Part shown: piece by piece, positions 22,650 to 33,690 of the stretch
How positions within the stretch are numbered: the first letter of the stretch is position 1
Layout of the letters: the number at the start of each line of letters is the position of its first letter
DNA from: Schistosoma haematobium
Taxonomy: Eukaryota; Platyhelminthes; Trematoda; Strigeidida; Schistosomatidae
Direction of reading: 5' to 3'
Length of the DNA: 64,000 nt
NCBI RefSeq assembly: GCF_000699445.3
Contig: NC_067195.1
Span: 55,780,465 to 55,844,464, forward strand
Position numbers and translations under genes: made by a program
The notes under the pieces: model-generated
Told to the model about the DNA's origin: nothing
What the model saw: the letters and a program-made list of their open reading frames with translations, nothing else
Databases searched by the model: none

Positions 22650-24626
22650 AGCTCGCAAAATGATATACAAGCATGATGACATATTATAACAAGTAACTCA
22701 TAGTTTCTAAAACATAAATAATTATTAGGTGCCCAAATGCTCAGTGAAATTCGTCACCAAACGTATTGCCGCTATTTTTCTTGAAAAGTACGATGTTGCG
22801 ACCTAGACATTTTTGTCCTCTGAAGGAATTTAACAGACACTAACGTCAGTTTTTCCAGAGAAAGATGTCAGACTAATTCCCCAGACCAGGTATCTTTTCA
22901 GAATAGGAACTTTCACAGACATTCGAAATTGGTCCTTTCATTTCAGCCCAAGGCTTGTAGTCCTCATGGATTAACTTTGATTCTTAACCACATGTACAAT
23001 GACTCAGTGGATTTATGTGCGGAGCATAATGTTGGATGAAATATGATGAACCACGATAATGGTCGACATGAGAGACATATCACGACCACAATAATTGATC
23101 TGGCGACGTAAATCACTTCATCGCTAACGTTCGTAGTCCTAAGATTAACAAGCTTTCCCGTCCACTTTTCAGATAGTTGGATGAACAGCATCGTGGTAGT
23201 GTGTCTCGATCTCTGTCCATATATGTTGTCAAATAATATATTGTTCTTCCATGTTTGTCATCCGCTTATGACCCTTTAATTGTTCTGATTGCAGCATTGC
23301 TGGATACTATCGTTTGCAAAGTATTCTCAGACTTCTTAAAAATAAACCTATAAGTGAGTTTTTATAATTTGGATGTCACAAATATAACATAAGTCATGTC
23401 ATAATATTTACAGTAACATTCCTAATATCAGTTTTTTGATGGATTGCTTTTTAAACAAATTTAGCTATTATCAAAATAAAACAATGCACTTCGTTGTTCA
23501 GACGTAAACAACGCCTGTAAACAAATTAAGTGACAAAATTCAGCCTGACTTATATTATTTAGATGGAATTGTTGAAGGTTTAATAGCAGAACAAACTCAA
23601 TATGTAACTAGGTTGCCAAAATTCACAGTATCCTGTGAAGGAAATCTCTAAGGACACTTAAAAACTGGACACCAATTTAAAGAAATGAGTCAGTCGGAAG
23701 ACAATCACAAAAGCAAGAGTTGTTTCGGAGTAGTTAGGTTGCTAAGTAATTTTTAATAAAGTAAAAGGCTAGAAAATAAATCAACTAATCATCGGTAAGT
23801 ACAGAGTAACATGTTCTGTAGTCCATTATTTGGCTTAATTTAACTGATCAGACTAACGTGAGATTCTGAAGGCGAACTTAGCACGAATGTACTTGTCGGG
23901 TTATTACTTTACTAATGACCCTACTTGTTCCGTTTTATTTATAGTCTATCCGCTGAAGTTGAGTAGAAATGTGACTACTTCACTGGTGTAATCTAATGTC
24001 TACGTCACATAGCAGTTTTGCCACACTTTCCTATCTCGTTGTGTTGAGTATTCGGTTAGCGTCGGTCATCCTTGATCTTAACAAAATTTCATCAGCTACC
24101 CAACTTCCAGTGATCAATCTTCCGTGTTAGGCATACGTTCAACTTGTTGGATAATTTTGCTACTGTTAAGTAACATTTTGATAACCCTGTAGAATGAACC
24201 GAGTTTCATTCCGAATGTAAGATAGGGTCGAGGAACCCGTAATCCAGGTTACAATGACTATTAAGTATAAAGAGCACTTTGAAAACGATAAAATGGATTG
24301 AGCGAACAGTGGGAAAGAACATTTCACCCACTTACAGCTACTTCAACTTATCCAACAATTAATTAGTAGGGAAATACTTGAAACAGCACTTACGTAGTCA
24401 GTTTTCCTTAATGTGATTCATTTTCATTTGAAAAAGTTTCGTATAGAATTTGTCGAAACACACAAAGAGTAAGTCGATGCCTTGGATACAACCTTGATAT
24501 TATTCAAAGTTGTTACTCTGTGACACATTTGACACCTTATGTAGTCGACTTCTAATTTTGATTATCAAATTGTCTTATATTACACCTATGTTACTGTTGT
24601 CGATTGTTTTCATCCTTAAACGTAGG
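22650..24626. repeat. Large inverted repeat, right arm (1,977 bp)
   Basis: Partner of 19256-21232. Its outer end coincides exactly with the start of the N run, so the true extent of the repeat is hidden; if it continued it would enter a second copy of CFAP47 exon 1. Confidence 0.92.
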
Positions 24627-25126
24627 NNNNNNNNNNNNNNNNNNNNNNNNNNNNNNNNNNNNNNNNNNNNNNNNNNNNNNNNNNNNNNNNNNNNNNNNNN
24701 NNNNNNNNNNNNNNNNNNNNNNNNNNNNNNNNNNNNNNNNNNNNNNNNNNNNNNNNNNNNNNNNNNNNNNNNNNNNNNNNNNNNNNNNNNNNNNNNNNNN
24801 NNNNNNNNNNNNNNNNNNNNNNNNNNNNNNNNNNNNNNNNNNNNNNNNNNNNNNNNNNNNNNNNNNNNNNNNNNNNNNNNNNNNNNNNNNNNNNNNNNNN
24901 NNNNNNNNNNNNNNNNNNNNNNNNNNNNNNNNNNNNNNNNNNNNNNNNNNNNNNNNNNNNNNNNNNNNNNNNNNNNNNNNNNNNNNNNNNNNNNNNNNNN
25001 NNNNNNNNNNNNNNNNNNNNNNNNNNNNNNNNNNNNNNNNNNNNNNNNNNNNNNNNNNNNNNNNNNNNNNNNNNNNNNNNNNNNNNNNNNNNNNNNNNNN
25101 NNNNNNNNNNNNNNNNNNNNNNNNNN
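24627..25126. other. Assembly gap (500 N)
   Basis: Exactly 500 unknown bases, a round number that indicates a scaffold join of unknown true length. It sits between the two oppositely oriented halves of CFAP47. Confidence 0.98.
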
Positions 25127-25378
25127 AGATGATTAGCATACAAAAGTAAGGACTTAAATTATGCGATAAAAAAATAAATAATGTAGGACCCTTCTAATAC
25201 GAAGATTGGTATGAAACCGCACGTTTCAATTTTGACTAAGTTGAACATTGGGTAGATTTTACTAATAAAAATAATATATTTGTCTCAGTGAGTAGAAAAA
25301 TGAAACTTTCTGACGTTTCGTGACTTAGTGTAAGCAACTTCTACAGAGAATAAATAAACGAATTAAATAAACCCAAAA

Positions 25379-25835
25379 TTCATTTGGTATTGTTTGCTTG
25401 AATCTTTCCATTGGTGTTTAGGAGTGTAACTGAACAATCTCTTATTGGCATATGTGCATCCTGTGCTGACCACCTCAACAGTGCCTTAAGTCACAAGCAT
25501 TATCAGCAAACATGGATGGTGGCTAGCAGTGGAGGCAACCCTCACAGGATGCACATATCTCAATAATAGACCGATCAATTTCAGTCCTAAACATCAATGG
25601 GGAGATTCAAGTAAACTATACAAAATGAATTTAAGCTTCACCCCATTTTACAGGCATGTGGCTATCAGGACTCAGTAGCTGAGTGGATAACATGGTGGTG
25701 TTTGAAGTGGATGGCACTAGGTTCGAGTCCCAGAGTAAATATCAAGTCTGAGATGAAGGTACATCCAGCTGACGAGTCCCGAATAGGACGAAACGCGTGT
25801 TCTGGTTTCCACTGCTAGTCACCATCCATCCTTAA
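25379..25835 (+). mobile_element. Sm-alpha-type SINE complex with hammerhead ribozyme
   Basis: From 25537 on the plus strand: end of one unit, then the unit start at 25656 (CATGTGGCTATCAGGACTC), A box TAGCTGAGTGGATAAC, B box GGTTCGAGTCCC, ribozyme and 3' end CCATCC. The part at 25379-25537 is an inverted fragment of the same element. This is the well-known schistosome Sm-alpha retroposon organisation, transcribed by RNA polymerase III through the internal A and B boxes. Confidence 0.82.
25763..25807 (+). ncRNA. Hammerhead ribozyme (Sm-alpha type)
   Basis: Stem I ATCCAG with CTGGTT, core CTGACGA (position 7 is free), stem II GTCC/GGAC, GAAA, loopless stem III ACGC/GTGT, cleavage-site base T. 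All catalytic core positions are kept. The cleavage triplet is GUU rather than GUC and stem I has one mismatch, so activity may be reduced. Confidence 0.8.
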
Positions 25836-26009
25836 ATAAACCCAAGTTTAAATAGTACCAAGGAACGAAGCAAAAATATTTGGTAAGATCAATAAAAAAA
25901 CAGGTGAAAAATATGGCATTTGTGATGTAAAATGATGGAGTTAAATTTGTATGTATGATAATATTGTGAGATGTGAGTAGAAGCAGAATTGATAGCTCGG
26001 ATAGATGGT

Positions 26010-26500
26010 CCAAGCCCAAGCAAGGCCTTCTTTTCTATTAGGGGCAGTAGGATTTAGAAACATAGAGAAAGCTTCAGCTACTCGCCTTTCTTTGTAGTTG
26101 GAAAGGCTTTTTTACATCATTTGAATAATGTCGACTTGATGGTTATTGAGGATGGGAGGCACTGCTACTTCCAATTCGCTTTAAAGCCTTTCAAGTTCTA
26201 CAGGATTATTAGGTGGTTTTTTTGTGTACCTAAGATATTCTTTGACTAGATTTCACGATTTCACAAGATGACTCTGCAATATAGAAGGCATCACAATCGG
26301 TACACCCTAATTTGTAGATGCAGTTCTGTGATGATGTATAGGGGATCTTATATTTCATACGAGACAAATCATCTTAAAGGGAATGAGTTGTTTTGTAGGA
26401 TGCTTCAATTCTGTGTTATCTTAAGACTCTTTGGAGTTCTTCTTTTGTGCCATAGCGGGATGGTAAAACTACGGTACCAATCCATGGTATTTCATCTAAG
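26010..26500 (-). pseudogene. Decayed Penelope-like element endonuclease (GIY-YIG)
   Basis: Minus-strand frames retain NCIYKLGCTDCDAFYIAESS, matching the N-terminal C--C---YIGET block of Penelope GIY-YIG endonucleases, followed by pieces equivalent to KPP-NP-EL and HQVDF. Stops and frameshifts are frequent. Confidence 0.6.
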
Positions 26501-26779
26501 CTATTACTCAACAGTAAGTCACATCGTTTTGTTGCGTTTCTAATGATATTGTAAGATATTGCTTATATGCTTACTCTGAGTCAAGAGACATCAGGAAATT
26601 TCCTACTCACCGGGAAATTAAAAATATATTATTCATGTTTTAATGTTTTAATCTCGTACGACGCACCTGCCAGAAGTAGATGAGTATTTCTTTTAGAATA
26701 ATGTCACTCATGGTTGCCACTGCAATAAACTAAACTTTCCAATTGTAATAGTACATTTTATCCGTTTTAGTGTTTAATG

Positions 26780-26781
<2 letters not shown>

Positions 26782-26832
<51 letters not shown>
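26782..26832. repeat. (AT)n microsatellite
   Basis: About 25 AT units. The surrounding 26840-28191 is AT-rich with no feature I recognise and is the intron upstream of the first plus-strand CFAP47 exon. Confidence 0.9.
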
Positions 26833-26836
<4 letters not shown>

Positions 26837-28191
26837 TCTCAACTTGTTATTAACACTGATGGTGATACGACGATTCACAGTACTGATATTTTGACATTTT
26901 TAGGAAGATGAACCAAATTAACAGTTGATCACAATATTATCGGCTTATTATTGACTAACGTACGTACCATGATTAATTCGCATTTACTTGAGAAATAGTG
27001 AAGAGTTGTAGCTCAGGTGAATGGTTTTGGTGGCATTATTTTCTCTAAAACGGACGGATTAATTATGTAGTTGTTAAGTTAGACAACATTAACTGCTCAT
27101 ATTTTTACACGAGAACAATATACCACTAAGAACATTAAGTTATGGACCATCAATCAAAGGAAATATATAAACTATTACTAGATTTACTATAGCACTAAGC
27201 TGATAGAAATTAATTAATTTAGGTTTTTTGTTTAGTAAAATTATTATTTCACAAAATATTTTTTCCGTGGTCTGATCTCACTAGTTTTCCAGTTCCTAAC
27301 ATCTGACTCATCCAGAAATGAAGGGAGAAAATATCAGGGACTAGGTAGAAAGCTTTATTACCAAAGCTAAATATTTGTTTTTTAACTTCAGATTTCATAT
27401 GACTAGAAATACATTTATCTGACCAAGCAACTGAAAACAAGGGGCGAATAATACAGGCTTTCTTGAATCAATAACGTAAACTGTTTGGAGCTAGACGTGT
27501 AAACTATTGAATTACGTCCCAATGGTCTGAAGACCCGATAGACTCTGAAAGATTAATAAAATAAATTAAGTGATGAAATTGATAATTTCGCTTACAGAAC
27601 AGACTCTAAAATCTCAACAAAGGTATCAGCCTTCTCAAAATTTCGGGTAATCCTTTCTAATGAGTATAAGCCAGTACGAAACCTTCGTCCTGTTGAATAC
27701 CTCAAGCTACCCATCATCTCAGCAAAGTACACCCAATATTATTTCACTCAGACCAGTGATCACACTACAAATTCATCAATAGAGTTTGGCTAACATTAAA
27801 AGACTAACAAAACGTGACATTGGTCACTACTCAGTGATCAGCCGATTGTATGTACGAAGCATTCAGTTGAGATAATACAACAATAGGCTAGCTATCAATT
27901 AACAATTGACTCGCTGAGGATGAGAATAACGGTCACGAAATAGTGATTATTCACCTCCAGTCATCATTACAGAAATGCATTCACCCAATCCTTTTATTGA
28001 AAGATCAAAATACAAACAAGTTTAGTTCAATGATATTTAATGTTTAATAATTTTTCGTTAACTTTTAAAAGCGTGAAAATATTTTATGGCCTTTGCACTA
28101 CTGTTATAATTTTAGATCCTTAATTACTTCTCCAAAATATACACACAACCTAATTCAGAAGAACAGTGTTTTCATAACGCGATTATTTTAG

Positions 28192-28338
28192 TTCAAGCAC
28201 TAAGAATGATCCATTTTGAATTTGATTTGAGTCCATGTGATATAACAAGTCCACATCCATTCGGTATGGCGTTATTATGTTTACATTTATTTTGTCAGTT
28301 GCCGGATTATTTACCGAGACAAACAATAAATTTTACAG
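28192..28338 (+). CDS. CFAP47: CFAP47 3' half, exon 1 (end of CH domain)
   Basis: Encodes QALRMIHFEFDLSPCDITSP, then HPFGMALLCLHLFCQLPDYL and PRQTINFTG. It corresponds to the last helices of the calponin-homology domain and the L-YLP---I-F- linker. Starts in phase 1 (two bases complete the previous codon), so it is not a first exon. Confidence 0.85.
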
Positions 28339-28392
28339 GTAGGAATAAATTAGCTAAAACCCATGCTTGTTACTATATACATATATATATAT

Positions 28393-28620
28393 AGGACGAA
28401 ATCTATATCCTGGTTATTAGTGCTAGCGACTACCAAACTATGATTCTTTTAAAACCTTGTTCAATAATATATATATATACATATATATTATTGAACAAGG
28501 TTTTAAAAGAATCATAGTTTGGTAGTCGCTAGCACTAATGACCAGGATACAGATTTCGTCCTATCCTGGCCTCGCCAGCTGAACGTACCCGCACTCTAGT
28601 GTCGATCTCCACACCTGGAC
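28393..28620 (-). repeat. Fold-back repeat with hammerhead-like end
   Basis: A near-perfect inverted repeat with arms of about 75 bp (28393-28467 / 28489-28563) around an AT-rich centre. On the minus strand the adjoining unit reads stem I GTTCAG/CTGGTC, core CTGGCGA (A6 changed), GGAC, GAAA and an imperfect stem III. A diverged relative of the Sm-alpha ribozyme repeat. Confidence 0.65.
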
Positions 28621-28794
28621 TTAAATAAGATTATACATAAGCCCTGGATTCCACTACAAAACACTATCGAGCTCCGCTTCAAAATAATTGTGATTTAATG
28701 GGATAATAGAGGTAGTCCTCTCAGGATCCATACAGGCCAAAATAGACTGACCATTTGAAGTTCTTAACATTGAGAATAAAAGATTCAAACCTTT

Positions 28795-29035
28795 ACAAAT
28801 GACCACCATTGAAAACATGGAAGTACTGGACAGCCGTTTCGTCCCAATATGGGACTCCTCGTCAGTGAGCATCCAAAGATCCTGGGTTCCAGTCCTATGT
28901 GTGGGATCGTAGATGTTCACTGCCACGTAGTCCCATACTAGGATGAAACGGCCGTCCAATGCTTCCAGGTTTTCAATGGTGGTTTAACATTGATCTATTC
29001 GTGATATCAATCTAAACTCAATAATCTCCACAACC
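28795..29035. mobile_element. Inverted pair of SINE 3' ends
   Basis: Minus-oriented tail (28795-28880) and plus-oriented tail (28900-29035) of the abundant tRNA-like SINE face away from each other and can fold into a hairpin of about 170 nt. Both ribozyme cores are damaged (ACGAGGA on the minus strand, CCACGTA on the plus strand). Confidence 0.72.
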
Positions 29036-29195
29036 CTATACCGATGACTAATATTTTTGATTAGTAATTTTTTCAGAATATCCTATTCTCTCTTCTACAA
29101 GAAAATATCAAAAAAGTTTCTAAAAGAAAGAACATCCTATTGAAATAATTCCATGAAATTTACTTTACCGTTTACCTTCTTTTGTCGATTTCAAG

Positions 29196-29517
29196 GTCTT
29201 TTAAATTCTACAACTAAACGTCAATTATTATTTACCAATACAAGTTCTCAAATGTTAACATATTATTGTGTAATAATTGGTCCAAACGCAAATGATTTCA
29301 ACTGTTCTATTATAAACACATCGAATAAAATTACAAAACGCGAAAACAATAAAACAAATTCAAAGAAATTGGATGTTAAGGAATTAAAATGTTCAACGAG
29401 TGATAATTACATTAAGCTCAATGATACTAATAATACTGACAAGTTGTATAATGATGTTAAAGAAATGAAAATGATTATACCACAGAAAGGGAAACTACAA
29501 ATATGTCTTGAATATAA
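29196..29517 (+). CDS. CFAP47: CFAP47 3' half, exon 2
   Basis: About 108 residues. LLNSTTKRQLLFTNTSSQML then YYCVIIGPNANDFNC opens an MSP-like domain; a Lys/Asn/Asp-rich insertion follows and MIIPQKGKLQICLEYK closes the strand. Donor ATAA|GTAGGT, phase 2. Confidence 0.85.
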
Positions 29518-29578
29518 GTAGGTTTGCTTGTATGAATGAATGTCACATATACAGACCTACATATGCTCTCAAAGTAGC

Positions 29579-29579
29579 G

Positions 29580-29611
<32 letters not shown>
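29579..29611. repeat. (GTA)n microsatellite
   Basis: About 11 GTA units in the intron after exon 2 of the 3' half. Confidence 0.9.
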
Positions 29612-29612
<1 letters not shown>

Positions 29613-30061
29613 TTTATTAGTAATTTGTTTCAACAATCAACTCTTTAGTGGCATAAATTTGAATTATCTGGCAGTCTACTTTCCTAATCAAGATAAGTTT
29701 TTAGATTGGTTGGAACCATAGTCGTTGAAATCAGTTAATTTGAACATGTTTACGTCTGGAATTACTTTTTAAAACTATATGAATATCATCTTAACTAGAC
29801 ACGACATGCCGTATCACTTTATATGGTATAGTTTCGAAACATCATTTTTTGTGGGAATTCACTATCGTTAAGAAGTTATACCCTTCAGTTCATTTCTTCA
29901 AGGTTTGAATTGACTATATCACTTATTTCCGATTAGCACTAATATAACTAAACAAAAATCACATCAGTTATTACTTAACCATATAATGTAAATACCACGT
30001 TTTCTACTGAAAAAGATTATTTCTTTAAAGTCCTGACTGATATTTATTAGGTTTAGATCGA

Positions 30062-30375
30062 TATCATGAATGGAACAATGTTAGACCGCCATTGAGAATG
30101 TGGGGATACTAGATGGCCGTTTCTTCCTAGTACGGGACTCCTCAGCAGTGCACATCCACAAACCAGCACGTGGGATTCAAACTCCAGACTACTGACCCGG
30201 CATCCAACTGTGTTAATGTCTGACTTCAACCAATCCGCGATATTGCGCGACTACCCACCATTGTTTTCAGTGAGTAACAGTCTCACGACAGACACTATTG
30301 AACTCCACCTGCCACGGCTTCTCACTAGAACACCAGGAAATCCATCTTGAAGCCAGTCACTAGTGAGCACATGAT
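30062..30375 (-). mobile_element. tRNA-like SINE, near full length
   Basis: Minus strand: body (TGGCTTCAAGATGGATTTCC region), tRNA-like part with a degraded B box, then a ribozyme with core CTGAGGA and GAAA retained but stem II ending GGAA and stem III weakened, then the tail ending GGTCTAACATTG. Confidence 0.75.
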
Positions 30376-30986
30376 ATGTACCTATTTTTTCTTTATTTCC
30401 ATACCTTCTTGAGTTTTATCCATACCTCATTCAATTTTATCTGATAATCAATTCATTTATTGTTGTTGCTATTATTACGAATCGTTGAATATCAATCTTT
30501 TCTTCTAGAATTTTCATATTACTTATCATATAAACATTCTGCCATTTGAATACCTTTGATATTTCTTTCATATTTGTTACCGTTTTATCAATCCTTATCA
30601 ATGAGAACATTTCTGATATTATTATATAAACTATATACACTGATTTCTAATGAATAATACTATTATGTCTAGGTTCTATGCACGAAGTAAAGTAAATCCA
30701 GTTTATTCTGCCACATTTGTTATTTTTTGCTCGACTTGAATTTATATTTATAACACATACCTATTGTCTTTGAATATAGTAACTCATTAATTATAACATC
30801 TAGTTCTCGTATGCTAAACTCCAGTGATTGATAGACTGATAACTGATTCAATAAGTTTGTTAGCTATGATCTTTAAGAAGCCAGATTTATCTCACATAAT
30901 CTAATAATTTCATTCGTATGAATAATTCCACCATTTTATACATTTTTACAAAGGTATTATTACTTTTCTTTACTAACTCATTGTAG

Positions 30987-31107
30987 ATCACGTTTTCTTA
31001 AATTAACAGAAGCTGTATTTTTAGCAGTTTCACAACGTCAAAATGAATTACAAGGTAAAACTGTATCATTCATACTTTCTGGAATTGTAGGTGGACTTGA
31101 TACATTA
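30987..31107 (+). CDS. CFAP47: CFAP47 3' half, exon 3
   Basis: Forty-one codons: SRFLKLTEAVFLAVSQRQNE, then KTVSFILSGIVGGLDTL. Equivalent to the SRF---AEA-L-L----------TF-L-G-V segment. Acceptor TTGTAG; donor TTA|GTAAGT, phase 0. Confidence 0.83.
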
Positions 31108-31854
31108 GTAAGTGATTGAGATATCTGTATTTTCTTTCTACCAATTACATTACTTTATTTTACGTTGTACGTTCATTAGTTTGTTTACAATAGAGTTGAA
31201 TAAAAAGATCACTGAAACATTGGTTTTCCAAATAATTACAAATACACTTGTCCGATAGAGTAATTGCAGTTATGAGATGAATGACACAAAACTTTAAGAA
31301 TACAACATATTCAGATCATACAGTTAGTTATCTTTAAGGAAATCATAAACACCCGTTCCTTTCCAACACCCTAGAAGATGATCATGAACTATCAAAAAAT
31401 CGTTCCTGTCAACTAACCTCAAGTAATTGGATGTTTTACGTATACCTAACCACCTCCTACCTCAACTGAAAATGGTTATTTGAGTGGAAGTACATCGGAA
31501 AAAAACTAAGAGCGACCAATACAAAAAGTAACACTAGTTTATGGAGTTACTAGCTATCGGTCTAAGTCATGTAGGTTGATGCAAACTAATTGTCTGGACT
31601 GTGAGCCACATCAGTGGTTGGACACTGCGTGATATGACTCGGAATAACTCGGTAACAAATTTGTAAATCATACTAACGTCATGGATTTAGTTTTCTTATC
31701 CCTCAAATAATATGATTTTATTCACCCTACAGTGCTAATACTTCGCAACTTATTACAATTTATTAAGTCTATATTGTGTTACGTTATATTCATTAGTTCC
31801 TCAACTCACTAACTCGTGATGAAAATCAACGTAATTTAATAGTTGCATTCATGA

Positions 31855-32070
31855 GTCAATTGAAGTTAGACCACCATGGAAAACCTGGAAGCACTGGACG
31901 GCCATCCCGTCCTAGTACGGGACTCCTCATCAGTGCGCACCCACGATCCTGCCCCGCGTGATTCGAACCCCGAACCTACCGGTCTCGCGCACGAACGCCT
32001 AACCTCCAGATCACTGAGCTGCCCGGCATCCAACGGTGTTAATGTCTAACTTCAACCAATCCACGAGCAT
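31855..32070 (-). mobile_element. tRNA-like SINE
   Basis: Minus strand: A box, B box GGTTCGAATC, ribozyme segment with a broken core (ATGAGGA; GGGA instead of GAAA), tail CCATGGTGGTCTAACTTCAA. Confidence 0.78.
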
Positions 32071-32233
32071 AATTATTAATTGGGTAATATATAAAGCATT
32101 CTGTAAATAAAAACGTTAATCATTTATTGTATTTCCTTTTTTTTATTCAACAAAACATTTTGTTTTTAACTCCGAAAGACAAAATATTAAAATTCTCTTT
32201 CTATTCTTTTCCTTTACGTATTTTCTTTGCTAG

Positions 32234-32507
32234 CCAACTAAAATCATTAAATCACCTTGTTACCAAATGGCAGAATTTAAAATACCAATTATAAATCCAT
32301 ACAAATTAAGTGGTACATTTAATATTAAAATAATTGAAAGTTGTAATGATTTATTCGATGCACTATGCCAAACACAAGGTTTAAATGGAAAGAAAAAAGA
32401 ATTTACTTCAGGTAATTTGTTATCTACTGAAACATATTCTGCGACAGAAAGCTCACTGGATCAATCATCATCAGATAATAGTCAATTACCACCAGAAATC
32501 ATGAAAG
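32234..32507 (+). CDS. CFAP47: CFAP47 3' half, exon 4
   Basis: About 91 codons: PTKIIKSPCYQMAEFKIPII, then NPYKLSGTFNIKIIESCNDL, then a Ser/Asp-rich linker SSLDQSSSDNSQLPPEIMK. The ESPCYQ-----V-NP-----F-V-L-ES pattern is a CFAP47 landmark. Donor AAAG|GTGAGT. Confidence 0.87.
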
Positions 32508-32629
32508 GTGAGTTCATTTTTTATTGAGAATACTTCATTATCATGAACTTGACATCTATTAGAAGACTGATAAGATACATTGGGCATACTACCAAGTAAC
32601 TTAACTATGGAGTGAGTGAGCGTCTCCAA

Positions 32630-33690
32630 GTTTAGTTTGGAAAGGGCCAGACGAAGATAATATGTAGCGCTATCTTAGCACACTCGGTTGACTGTGGTCA
32701 TATTGGAAATAATATTAAGTCATTTCGAGTGATCTGTCATAAACCTTTATTGTTTCCTAATGTGTTTTGTTCACGTCTCCTATGGAAGCAATAGGAATAG
32801 GAATCCACAATCGTAGCCAATGTATTCAAGAAAACCTTGTGACGCCCTTATCCGTCACTTGGCTGGATGTGACTTAATAAAGGCTCGACTAGCTTTTGCC
32901 GACTTGCGTCATTTATGGTGTAGGCGAGATATCTGTCTACTAACCAAAGGACGAGTTTACTGCGCAGCAGTTCTTTCTGTCCTACTTTATGGCAGTAAAA
33001 CATGGCCGGTAAGAGTAAATGATATTCGTAGGTTACTAGTATTCGATCATAGATGTCTTCGAAATATTGCTCGTATATCCTGGGACCACCGAGGAAGTAA
33101 TGTAGTTGTTAGGAAACGGGTACTAGGTAAGGATGGCAAATCAATTGATGACCTAGTGAAACTTCATCAGTTGAGATGACTGGGAAACGTGTTAGGTATG
33201 TCCAACCACCGACTGCCCCGACAAGCGATGTTTCATGGTGTAGAAGTAGATTGGAAGAAAGCTAGGAGCGACCAGACCAAAATATGGCACAAATCCATGA
33301 AGACACTGGCAAGTGGACTGAGCCATGTTGGTAGGTGTAGACTACCTGGTTGGGGACCGCGAGATGATAGCAACCGATGGTTAGAGACCTTGAATGACAT
33401 AGCTCAAAATTGTTTGCAATGATGCACGTGCATCCACTCTTTGTGTTACCCCGAATTCTAATTTTCTGAATTCATGTCCTTTTTTCTTTTTCCGAAATTA
33501 TTTCACTGGATTGCACTCCTTGAATAACATCTTCAAAACCAAATCTTTCAGATTATTACTTATACTTTTACTACCTCTACCACTATGGAATTTGAATCGA
33601 GAATTGTATCTGTGTTGATGTGGTATGGCAACTTGAAATGATTTATGTACGTACGAAGTTCTACGTTGTTACTAACCGACTACTGATTTT
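32630..33690 (+). mobile_element. Non-LTR retrotransposon 3' fragment
   Basis: A frame from 32820 encodes ARLAFADLRHLWCRRDICLL, YCAAVLSVLLYGSKTWPVRV, LLVFDHRCLRNIARISWDHR and KDGKSIDDLVKLHQLR, then TGA at 33177 where W is expected (LRWLG), then NHRLPRQAMFHGVEVDWK, GRCRLPGWGPRDD and WLETLNDIAQN. This is the region downstream of the RT catalytic site plus 3' UTR. A single nonsense change is the main break; the 5' part is missing. Confidence 0.82.

Noticed and set aside
19256..24626. Inverted repeat as a DNA transposon with long terminal inverted repeats
   Set aside because: No transposase in the spacer, and no target-site duplication can be seen because the right end is the gap.
24510..25149. 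Long reading frames on both strands over the gap
   Set aside because: They consist almost entirely of unknown residues from the 500 N.
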